A stretch of 64,000 nucleotides of DNA from an uncultured Lachnospiraceae bacterium. Lineage in GTDB: Bacteria > Bacillota > Clostridia > Lachnospirales > Lachnospiraceae. The stretch spans positions 14,080 to 78,079 of the forward strand of contig CAJTLB010000015.1 of NCBI GenBank assembly GCA_910577045.1. The letters are read 5' to 3'. Shown one piece after another: positions 43,942 to 51,690 of this stretch (within the stretch, counting starts at the first letter, position 1; every line of letters begins with the position of its first letter). A program made the translations under genes and the position numbers. Below the pieces are notes generated by a model. It saw nothing but the letters and a program-made list of their open reading frames with translations. It was not told where the DNA came from and searched no databases.

Positions 43942-44062
43942 AAAAGCCTGTATTCTAGTTTTGACAGGAAAAAGAGGTGATATAGTTGTAGTTGCCATTG
44001 AATGGCAATGAGGTGGTAAGCAGTGGAGTGGGTTGTGTAAAAAGAAGCAGGAGATAAGAAGC

Positions 44063-44806
44063 ATGGATGAAATACAAAATAGTATGAAACGTATTCTATA
44101 TGATTTATTACAGGATACAGAGATACAAGAGGTTATAAAAGGTATTATAAAGAAGGATAGGGAACAGGGATGGGAATATCAGCAAAAAATAGAAGCATTA
44201 GAAAAAGAAAATAAAGTGCTGAGCCATCAATTGGAAGAAGGTCAGATGGAATGTGAAAGGCTGCATAAGAATTGCCAGAAATTAGAGGAAGAAAATACTG
44301 TCTTAAAAAGGGAGAAAAAAGAAATCCAAGATTCCAGGGAAGAAATATTCAAACAGCTTCAAAGTAAGAAAAAAGAATTTGAGCCGTTAGAGGAAATCAA
44401 TGAAATTTGGCAAGGTATTTTGAAGCTAGAAAAAAGTCAGAAATCGTATTTAAAAAATTTATGTGGTTCATGGGATATAAAATCCTTTATTGCGTTAGGG
44501 AAGGATAAAAACGGAATCAAACAGCTAAGAAATTTTATTAGAGACGAAATAATGAATTCAAATAGAAAGGCCGATAATATTCGGATATTAGCCAGATTTT
44601 TTGATTTATGCATCGATGTTTATAATAGCACGAATATAAGAAAAGAGCACTATAAAAAAATAGATGTGCCTATCGGTAAAGAATATGATTCAAGGCAATA
44701 TATTAAAACATCAGAAAGTATTATAAATGGAGTGGTAAAAGAAGTCCTTTTAAATGGATATTTTATGCAGGATGATACAATGAAACCCATTGTGCTTGTA
44801 AGATAA
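44063..44806 (+). CDS. Coiled-coil protein with GrpE-like C-terminal domain
   Basis: A 247-aa protein starting at ATG 44063 behind AGGAGAT. Residues about 30-112 form a long charged coiled coil (leucine heptads, no Pro). A helical middle (about 115-195) contains LCGSWDIKSFIALGKD. The last 48 residues (about 200-247) align by eye with the GrpE beta domain: GKEYDSRQY, then INGVVKEVLLNGYF, then MKPIVLV, mirroring GEPFDPxxHxAV, GTVVEVLQKGY and LRPAMVxV. With an Hsp70-like gene 55 nt downstream, the likely role is a dedicated nucleotide-exchange factor. It is not housekeeping GrpE, because hrcA, dnaK and dnaJ are absent. Confidence 0.68.
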   Translation: MDEIQNSMKRILYDLLQDTEIQEVIKGIIKKDREQGWEYQQKIEALEKENKVLSHQLEEGQMECERLHKNCQKLEEENTVLKREKKEIQDSREEIFKQLQSKKKEFEPLEEINEIWQGILKLEKSQKSYLKNLCGSWDIKSFIALGKDKNGIKQLRNFIRDEIMNSNRKADNIRILARFFDLCIDVYNSTNIRKEHYKKIDVPIGKEYDSRQYIKTSESIINGVVKEVLLNGYFMQDDTMKPIVLVR

Positions 44807-44861
44807 AATGGTTTTTAAGTGCTCTATATGCCTTGTGTGAAGCGAAAGGAATGTGTGTAAA

Positions 44862-47800
44862 ATGGATAAAAAATGGAATATTATGGAGAGAAAAGATACA
44901 AAAGAAAAATGTCTCCAAACAGAGCAGATTGTTCAAAATATTTTTCAGTCGCCAAATAGTTGGATAAATGGATTTATCCGTTTAGTGAGTTTAGAGGGAA
45001 CTTGGTACCATCATAGGGAAACAGATATTTTTGTTCCTTTAACACAAAGTTATATTGATAAATCATATAAAGTAGAGGGAAGGCCGGAGAGAGGGCCGGT
45101 TAGGTTAAAATCAGGGGTAGTTGCCTGGGATTATTTAGAGGAAGAGGAAGGGCTTAAGATTATTCCTAATTTGCCTTCTTCTAGTACTTCAAAATCGGCT
45201 GGGACGGCTGGGCTGGCGGAAAGAGTCCAGAAAAAACGGGTTTTCTTAAAAGATGGGCGAGTATATGATGAAGGAAGTAAAACAATCCGCCAGCTCCAGC
45301 CAAATGAAGAAGGCACAGTCCTTCAAGTGTTTCATTTAGAAGAACAGTACCAAAGAATAGATTATACATCATGGAATTATGATATTTATTTATGGGCAAA
45401 AGCAGGAGTAATCCCTTCAGTTCTGTATGTTTCAAAAGAATGTTGGAACACGATGCAATTTTTAATTAATAATTTTAATAATATTGATTTTGGGGAGTTC
45501 CTTTCACAAGGAAAGAAAGAATCAAAGGTGCCTGTTGCACAAAAGAAAGAGCAAGAATTAGTGGTAAAGAAAGAGGCAGTAAAAGAGCCAGAAGTGGCAA
45601 CAAAGCCAGAGCAAATAAAGAAAGAAGAAGCTTTTGCTGAGCCAAAAGAAGTAGAAAAAAAGGAAACTTTTGCAAAACCAGAAGCCGTAAAGAAAGAAGA
45701 AACTTTTGTAGAGCCAGAAGCCGTAAAAAAAGAAGAAGCTTTTGTAGAGCCAGAGGCTGTAGAGAAAGAAGAAACTTTTGTAGAGCCAGAAGCCGTAAAG
45801 AAGGAAGAAGCTTTTGTTGAGCCAAAAATAGTAGAGAAAGAGGAAACTTTTGTAGAGCCAGAAGCAGCAAAAGAAGAGGAAGCTTTTGTAGAACCAGAAG
45901 CAGCAAAAGAAGAGGAAGTTTTTGTAGAACCAGAAGTAGCAAAAAAAGAGGAAGTTTTTGTAGAACCAGAAGCAGCAAAAGAAGAGGAAGCTTTTGTAGA
46001 ACCAGCAGCAGCAAAGAAAGAGGAAGCTTTTGTAGAACCAGAAGCAGCAAAGAAAGAGGAAGGTTTTGTTGGGCCAGAGGCTGTAAAGAAAGAGGAAACC
46101 TTTGTAGAATCAGAAACAGTAAAGGAAACAGAAGTAATAATAGAGGCTAAGGTTGTAGAGGAGCCAGAAGTTTCTGTAAAACCAGGGGCAGTAGAAGAGC
46201 TAGAAGTTTTGGAAGAGGAAAAGGAAGAAGTTTTTGAAGAACCAAAGGTAGTAGAAGAAGCAGAAGTGGTAGAAGAATCGGAGGTTGTAGAAGAGCAGGA
46301 GGTTTCTAAAGAAGCAGGGATTGTAAATGAAGCAGAAGGCTTTGTAGGTTCAAATATCCAAGAAGAACCAGAAATTGAAAAGGAACCAGAAACTTTTGTA
46401 CAAGTTAAAACAGGGCAGTCCGAAGGGGAAGGAAGTATTCGTGTAGTACAAGAAGTTAATATAGTACAGAAAAAAAAGGACACAGAGGAAAGTATGGATA
46501 GGATTCAAAGTTTATTAGAGTGTGATAAAAACAGATGCCGGTTAGAGCCATATGATAAAGATATTTTATATGATATTATAAGAGGGCATTGGGAATTATT
46601 TGAAGCAAAAGAAGAAACAGCAACAGCAGCAGAAGAAAACAAAAGGACAAATGAAAAAGAGTTAATGGCTAGGGATCCAAAGCTGGATATCCGCCAGGGA
46701 GTTGTCGGCATTGATTTTGGCACTAAAAGTACTGTAGTAGTCCGCCAAGATGCTACAAACCGTATTGTACCAATTCGGATTGGCACAGGAAATTTAAGTG
46801 ATGAAGTAAAAGAAGAGGATTATGAAAACCCATCTATTATTGAGTTTACAAATGTAGAAAAGTTTTTAGAGGAATATTATAAGGAAGAAGGCAGGCCGCA
46901 TACTTCTTGTAATGATATTTTTGTGTCCTATGATGCGTATGAAGATTTTAGGAACTGTAAGCCAGATGATTTCTATGCTTATTTTAGTGAATTAAAACAG
47001 TGGGCAAACCATGAGAAAGGCAGTGTCATTATTAAGGACAAGCAGAGGAAAGAATATAATTTAGGGGAAAGAATGGGACTAGAAGAAGGGACTATTAACC
47101 CAATTGAATTATATGCGTATTATATTGGCTTGTATATTAATAATATGCGAAATGGGATATATTTAAAATATTTAATGACTTTTCCAGTTGGCTATGCAAA
47201 GGAAGTAAGAGATTTTATTGCAAATAGTTTTTATGAAGGTATTAAAAAGTCTTTGCCTTCCAGTATATTAAATGATAAAGACTGCATGGATCAGTTTAAA
47301 GTGGAACTTGGCATTAGTGAGCCTGCTGCATATGCAGTTACTGCGTTAGAACAAAGTAACTTAGAGCCAAAGGATGAAACAGAATCTTTAATGTATGGTA
47401 TTTTTGATTTTGGTGGCGGTACAACAGATTTTGATTTTGGAATTTGCAGAGGTGCAACAGATGAGGAATATGAAAAGGAAGCCTATGATTATGTACTAGA
47501 ATGTTTTGGGGCAGATTCTGATGTCACACTGGGCGGAGAAAATATACTTGAATTAATGTCATACCAGGTATATCAAGAGAATCTAGAAGTATTCCGTGAA
47601 AAGAAAATTCCATTTATTCTTCCATCTGGGGAAAATAGTTTTGCAGGAAGTGAAACTTTATTGATTAATTCCCAGATTGCAAAAAGGAATATGACTATTT
47701 TAAAAGAGGAGCTTCGCCCTTTATGGCACCAGGAGCAGGGATGGAGAAAGAAATACCAGCTAGATAGTGAATCGCAAAATGAGGCAGATAAAGAGGGAAT

Positions 47801-48587
47801 TGTGGTTTCTCTGTACAATATGGATGGGGAGCCTGTCCCACAGTGTATTTTAGAATTTGCAAGCCAGGAATTAGTAGAATTAATTAAGAACCGTATCCAA
47901 AGGGGAATTGATAGTTTCTTCCAGTGCCTAATTAAGATCTTTTTAGGGAAAAAGACAATAAGGAAAGAAGAAAATAATATTTATATTTTCTTAGCTGGAA
48001 ATTCAAGTAAATCTATTTTTGTAAAAGAATTATTCCAAAAGAAAATAGAAGAATATTATAATAAATCAAAAAAATTGGCAGAAGGAATTGAAAATGTACA
48101 GTTTAATTTAATTGATCCATTGACAGGAGAAGGGGGCAGAAGCGATCGGTACGTGCCTAATGCAAAAACAGGCGTGGCATATGGATTATTAAAGAGCAGG
48201 CCAGGAAGCTCTATTAAAATTAATAAGAATTATGAGACAGATGCCATGCAGCAGTCACGCTTCCATTATTACTTGGGTAGGGATCACAGGCATTACTTTG
48301 ACTGTAAGTTCTCGCCAGCAGAAATTGAATATAAGAAATGGGTTTCATTCCAGGGCGCTACAAGAGAAGTGGTACGGATTTACTATACCAATAACCCTAT
48401 GGCAGATTCTAAAATGGAACAGATGTCAATTGAAAATGTCCCATATAAGGAAATTACTATTGAGACACAAGAAGACGCCTGCCTGTTTATTCGGACAGTC
48501 GAGCCAGATATGATAGAATATGTGGTGGCAAAAGAAATAGAAGATATTTCAACTAGTGAAGTAAAAAAGTGTTATTTTAACAATTAA
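44862..48587 (+). CDS. Giant Hsp70-like protein with N-terminal domain and acidic tandem repeat
   Basis: About 1241 aa from ATG 44862. Residues 1-215: unrecognised domain rich in Trp/Tyr (GTWYHHRETDIFVPL; QRIDYTSWNYDIYLWA). Residues about 248-425: 12-residue acidic repeats, then a Glu/Val-rich tail to about 515. Residues about 610-1110: Hsp70/actin-type ATPase with phosphate-1 GIDFGTKSTVVV (616-627), connect region GISEPAAYAVTAL, phosphate-2 FDFGGGTTDF (848-857) and adenosine motif FLAGNSS (1043-1049). The C-terminal ~110 residues (YYLGRDHRHYFD...) do not look like the DnaK substrate domain. No signal peptide or TM, so cytosolic. Probably an ATP-driven chaperone-like protein acting with the GrpE-like partner; client unknown. 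Confidence 0.8.
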   Translation: MDKKWNIMERKDTKEKCLQTEQIVQNIFQSPNSWINGFIRLVSLEGTWYHHRETDIFVPLTQSYIDKSYKVEGRPERGPVRLKSGVVAWDYLEEEEGLKIIPNLPSSSTSKSAGTAGLAERVQKKRVFLKDGRVYDEGSKTIRQLQPNEEGTVLQVFHLEEQYQRIDYTSWNYDIYLWAKAGVIPSVLYVSKECWNTMQFLINNFNNIDFGEFLSQGKKESKVPVAQKKEQELVVKKEAVKEPEVATKPEQIKKEEAFAEPKEVEKKETFAKPEAVKKEETFVEPEAVKKEEAFVEPEAVEKEETFVEPEAVKKEEAFVEPKIVEKEETFVEPEAAKEEEAFVEPEAAKEEEVFVEPEVAKKEEVFVEPEAAKEEEAFVEPAAAKKEEAFVEPEAAKKEEGFVGPEAVKKEETFVESETVKETEVIIEAKVVEEPEVSVKPGAVEELEVLEEEKEEVFEEPKVVEEAEVVEESEVVEEQEVSKEAGIVNEAEGFVGSNIQEEPEIEKEPETFVQVKTGQSEGEGSIRVVQEVNIVQKKKDTEESMDRIQSLLECDKNRCRLEPYDKDILYDIIRGHWELFEAKEETATAAEENKRTNEKELMARDPKLDIRQGVVGIDFGTKSTVVVRQDATNRIVPIRIGTGNLSDEVKEEDYENPSIIEFTNVEKFLEEYYKEEGRPHTSCNDIFVSYDAYEDFRNCKPDDFYAYFSELKQWANHEKGSVIIKDKQRKEYNLGERMGLEEGTINPIELYAYYIGLYINNMRNGIYLKYLMTFPVGYAKEVRDFIANSFYEGIKKSLPSSILNDKDCMDQFKVELGISEPAAYAVTALEQSNLEPKDETESLMYGIFDFGGGTTDFDFGICRGATDEEYEKEAYDYVLECFGADSDVTLGGENILELMSYQVYQENLEVFREKKIPFILPSGENSFAGSETLLINSQIAKRNMTILKEELRPLWHQEQGWRKKYQLDSESQNEADKEGIVVSLYNMDGEPVPQCILEFASQELVELIKNRIQRGIDSFFQCLIKIFLGKKTIRKEENNIYIFLAGNSSKSIFVKELFQKKIEEYYNKSKKLAEGIENVQFNLIDPLTGEGGRSDRYVPNAKTGVAYGLLKSRPGSSIKINKNYETDAMQQSRFHYYLGRDHRHYFDCKFSPAEIEYKKWVSFQGATREVVRIYYTNNPMADSKMEQMSIENVPYKEITIETQEDACLFIRTVEPDMIEYVVAKEIEDISTSEVKKCYFNN
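45604..46127 (+). repeat. 36-bp in-frame tandem repeat (about 14 units)
   Basis: Each unit encodes 12 residues of the pattern E-A-x-K-x-E-E-x-F-V-E-P. Units differ mainly at third bases and at A/V, K/E and T/A positions; units in the middle (about 45860-46060) are nearly identical, which suggests recent expansion. The opposite strand carries long spurious open frames through the same tract. Confidence 0.92.
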
Positions 48588-48677
48588 TAGCAAGGATTCC
48601 CTTTTCTCTTAGGTAGGGGAGGAATTTCCTAACTACCACGAGTGGATTGAAACAACTAAATAAAAAAGTAAAATTAA

Positions 48678-48717
48678 AACAGGTGAGGTAAAATAAAAAC
48701 CCCACCTGTTATTTTTT
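48678..48717 (+). terminator. Bidirectional terminator after the Hsp70-like gene
   Basis: AACAGGTG/CACCTGTT is a perfect 8-bp stem, with a six-T tail on the plus strand and an AT-rich flank that could also serve the convergent AraC gene. Confidence 0.82.
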
Positions 48718-49545
48718 ATGCCCGGATTGAGAAACAGTTTGATAATAGCCCATTGGCGTAGTATGACATTCTTTTTTAAATACTTTAAAAAAGTGGTTAT
48801 AACTGCCAAAGCCACATAAATGATAGACCTCAGATATAGGAGTCCCATAAAGGATATATTTTTTCGCAAGATCGATGCGTGCCCGTGTAATATAGGAGTG
48901 TAGCGTAATTCCTGTACTTTTTTTAAATTCTCTGGAGATATGTTCGCCAGAAACAAAGAATTCTTTTTCTAATGTTTTTAAGGAAAGGTCCTCTGTAAGG
49001 TGATGGCTAATATACTGAAAGACATTATCTATAATTAGGGTTTTCTTTTGATGTGCCTGGTGGATAGGATCACTTTGGATACACGCACGCAGGAATAAAA
49101 TAAGGAATGTGGTAAATAAGCTTTTTTCATATAATTCTATTCCAAATTGTAGTTCTTCTTCTTTTAGGGAGGCTAGTTTTGTAATAAGATGTGTGATTAA
49201 TAGGGAGGATTCAATTTCTGCATGGATAATAGTAGTATTATAGGGAGAAAACTGGAATTTTTGATAAAAATTACAAGTATTATCAGAAAAAAAGATTAAA
49301 GATTCTATGGGGATACTAACAGATAATATGGAACATTCAAAACAAGAAGAAGTATATAGTACATGGTTTTGCCCTGGCTTAAAAAGCAATATATCAGGAG
49401 ATAGGCATAAATGCTCTAAACCATCTAAACAAATATAACAATTTCCTTGTTTTAATAAAAGGATTAGATAATTGTGGCTAGAACGGAAAGTATGTTTGTC
49501 ATTTGTTTTTAATAAATGTCTGTTGATTCTGTAAAAAGTCTGCAT
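48709..49545 (-). CDS. AraC-family transcriptional regulator
   Basis: A 278-aa regulator: N-terminal cupin-like sensing domain (LDGLEHLCLSPDILLFKPGQNH, about 45-66) and C-terminal double HTH (about 180-275) with LKTLEKEFFVSGEHISREFKKSTG and ISEVYHLCGFGSYNHFFKVFKKE. The ATG at 49545 is chosen for its AAGGAGA site. It is divergent from two flavin reductase genes that it likely activates, and direct repeats lie between them. Confidence 0.88.
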   Translation of the reverse strand: MQTFYRINRHLLKTNDKHTFRSSHNYLILLLKQGNCYICLDGLEHLCLSPDILLFKPGQNHVLYTSSCFECSILSVSIPIESLIFFSDNTCNFYQKFQFSPYNTTIIHAEIESSLLITHLITKLASLKEEELQFGIELYEKSLFTTFLILFLRACIQSDPIHQAHQKKTLIIDNVFQYISHHLTEDLSLKTLEKEFFVSGEHISREFKKSTGITLHSYITRARIDLAKKYILYGTPISEVYHLCGFGSYNHFFKVFKKECHTTPMGYYQTVSQSGHKK

Positions 49546-49586
49546 AGTTATCTCCTTTAAGTAAAAATAGAAAGAAAATTTCTTTG

Positions 49587-49615
49587 TTATATCAAAATAT
49601 AATAGTATTATATCA
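49587..49615. promoter_or_regulatory. Direct repeats, candidate AraC operator
   Basis: TTATATCA occurs at 49587-49594 and again at 49608-49615, exactly 21 bp apart (two helical turns), the spacing of AraC-type half-sites. A 17-bp palindrome ATATAATAgTATTATAT overlaps (49597-49613). A -10 TATAAT at 49648-49653 has no good -35, as in activator-dependent promoters. Confidence 0.5.
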
Positions 49616-49722
49616 TAATAAAATACTTTTTTCACTATATTTAAAAGTATAATAGATATATAGTAGTTTGGATGGAAGATAGGAAAAAGAATAAAGTTTC
49701 AAAAGAAGAAAGGGGTATGTTT

Positions 49723-51645
49723 ATGAATGATTATCCACATTTGTTTTCTCCTATTCGGATTGGGAAAACAATCGTGAAAAACCGGCTTTTTATGCCGCCA
49801 TTATCTACAAATTTAGCAGATAAGGGCTATGTGACAGATGCGCTTGTGGAACATTATGCTAACAGGGCAAAAGGAGGAGTTGGGTTAATTATTACAGAGG
49901 TAACGACTGTAGAGCCAGTTTATACCTATTTGCCAGGGGATATGTCTATTTATGATGATTCTTATATCCCAGGTTGGACGAAGCTGGTAAGTGCCGTGCA
50001 CCAATATGATACAAAGATATTATCCCAGCTTTTCCATCCAGCCTATATGGCATTTCCATTGCCAGGCACCCCGCAGTTAATTGCCCCTTCTAATGTTGGC
50101 CCATACTATGCAAAATCTGCGCCACGTGCTGTTTCTGTGGAAGAATTACATACAATTATAAGGCAGTTTGGGGAGGCGGCATTCCGGTTTTTGCAGGCTG
50201 GCGGAGACGGCGTGGAAATCCAGGCGGCACATGCACATGGTTTGTTAGGCGGCTTCCTTACCCCTTTATATAATAAAAGGACTGATGAATATGGCGGGGA
50301 TATCAATGGGCGGATGCGCCTTTTATTAGAAGTGATTTCTGAAATTAGAAAAATGTGCGGGGATCATTTTATTATTGATGTTAGGATTTCAGGAGATGAG
50401 TATAGTGATGGCGGGCTAACATTAAATGATATGATTTATGTATCCAAGAATTTAGAAGAAGTGGGAGTAGATTTTATCCATGTGTCTGGTGGGAATACAA
50501 TTAAGCGTGGAAGTTCTATGCCAGCACCTGGGACTTCCCCTGCGCCCCATGCCCATGCTTCAGAAGAAATAAAAAAGCATGTCCATATACCAGTTTCAAC
50601 AGTGGCAAGAATTAATGAGCCGTGGGTGGCAGAAGAGTTAATTGCAAATGGAAAAACGGATATTTGCATGATTGGGCGGCCAAATTTATGTGACAGTGAG
50701 TTTGCAAATAAAGCATTGGCTGGGAAAACAGATGAAATACGGCCTTGTATTGGCTGTGGGCGTTGTTTGACAGGGATTATGTTTGGAAAGCCAATTTCCT
50801 GTACAGTAAACCCATCTGTGCAGTCGGATAAGGTAGAGCCTGCTAAAGAAAAGAAAAAAGTTTTGGTAATTGGTGGCGGCCCTGCTGGCATGGAAGCAGC
50901 ATATATCGCAAAAATGCGTGGGCATCAGGTAGTACTCTGTGAGAAAACAGAGGAGCTTGGCGGTTTATTAAGGATTGCCGCAGTTCCAATTGGAAAGCAA
51001 GAGATATGCAAGGTAATTAAATTTATGGCAAAAAGGTTAAAAAATGCTGGGGTAGAAGTATATACCAATTGTAAAATTACACCAGAAATAATAGATGAGA
51101 AATATAAAGATTATGAGATTGTTTGTACATCTGGGGCAAGAGCAAAAGAAATAGAGGCTTTCCAGTGTTTTAAACAGACAATGACAGCAGATGATGTATT
51201 ATCAGGAAAAGGGTTCCCAGGCAGGAAGATTGTGGTTCTAGGAGGCGGCTCAGTAGGATGTGAAACAGCAGATTATCTTGCTCCTTTAATTGATGATATG
51301 TTCCCTGCTAATAGAGATGTAACCATTATAGAAATGACAAATGGGTTAATGGCAGGAGAAGGAGGTGCCGCAAAGAGTGTCCTAACGCAGCGGCTAATGC
51401 GTAAAGGAGTAAAGATTGAACTAAATAGTACAATAACAAAAGTAGATGAAACTACCATTACTTATAGTAAAAATGGGGAGGAACATGTAATTTCAGATGC
51501 AGATACACTTGTTTTTGCAGTAGGGTATGCACCAGAACCAGTTTTGTATAGTGAAAAACCAATTTATAAGATTGGTGATTGCGATAAAGTGGGTAATTTA
51601 AAAGACGCCATTAGTGCTGCTTATACATTGGCAAAGACTTTGTAG
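49723..51645 (+). CDS. Old Yellow Enzyme-type Fe-S flavin oxidoreductase (enoate reductase-like)
   Basis: 640 aa in three parts: FMN TIM-barrel (about 1-330) with catalytic-site AHAHGLLGGFLTPLYNKRTD, a 4Fe-4S loop CIGCGRC...CTVNP (about 344-365), and FAD/NAD Rossmann domains (VLVIGGGPAGMEAA about 380; IVVLGGGSVGCETAD about 505). Same architecture as 2,4-dienoyl-CoA reductase, BaiCD/BaiH and trimethylamine dehydrogenase. It probably reduces an activated C=C bond with NAD(P)H. The ATG at 49723 has AAAGGGG 8 nt upstream; start codons further upstream lack a site. Confidence 0.88.
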   Translation: MNDYPHLFSPIRIGKTIVKNRLFMPPLSTNLADKGYVTDALVEHYANRAKGGVGLIITEVTTVEPVYTYLPGDMSIYDDSYIPGWTKLVSAVHQYDTKILSQLFHPAYMAFPLPGTPQLIAPSNVGPYYAKSAPRAVSVEELHTIIRQFGEAAFRFLQAGGDGVEIQAAHAHGLLGGFLTPLYNKRTDEYGGDINGRMRLLLEVISEIRKMCGDHFIIDVRISGDEYSDGGLTLNDMIYVSKNLEEVGVDFIHVSGGNTIKRGSSMPAPGTSPAPHAHASEEIKKHVHIPVSTVARINEPWVAEELIANGKTDICMIGRPNLCDSEFANKALAGKTDEIRPCIGCGRCLTGIMFGKPISCTVNPSVQSDKVEPAKEKKKVLVIGGGPAGMEAAYIAKMRGHQVVLCEKTEELGGLLRIAAVPIGKQEICKVIKFMAKRLKNAGVEVYTNCKITPEIIDEKYKDYEIVCTSGARAKEIEAFQCFKQTMTADDVLSGKGFPGRKIVVLGGGSVGCETADYLAPLIDDMFPANRDVTIIEMTNGLMAGEGGAAKSVLTQRLMRKGVKIELNSTITKVDETTITYSKNGEEHVISDADTLVFAVGYAPEPVLYSEKPIYKIGDCDKVGNLKDAISAAYTLAKTL

Positions 51646-51690
51646 GGAAAGATACTTATAGGAAAAAGAAGAGAGAAGGAGAGTTTCATT

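Noticed and set aside
45386..46483. Long Ser/Thr-rich open frames on the minus strand opposite the Hsp70-like gene
   Set aside because: They are produced by the 36-bp repeat, lack ribosome sites, and run antisense to a well-supported gene.
48619..48653. CRISPR-repeat-like end GTGGATTGAAAC after the Hsp70-like gene
   Set aside because: Only one copy exists, no spacer-repeat pattern or cas gene is nearby, and the upstream part folds into a simple hairpin.
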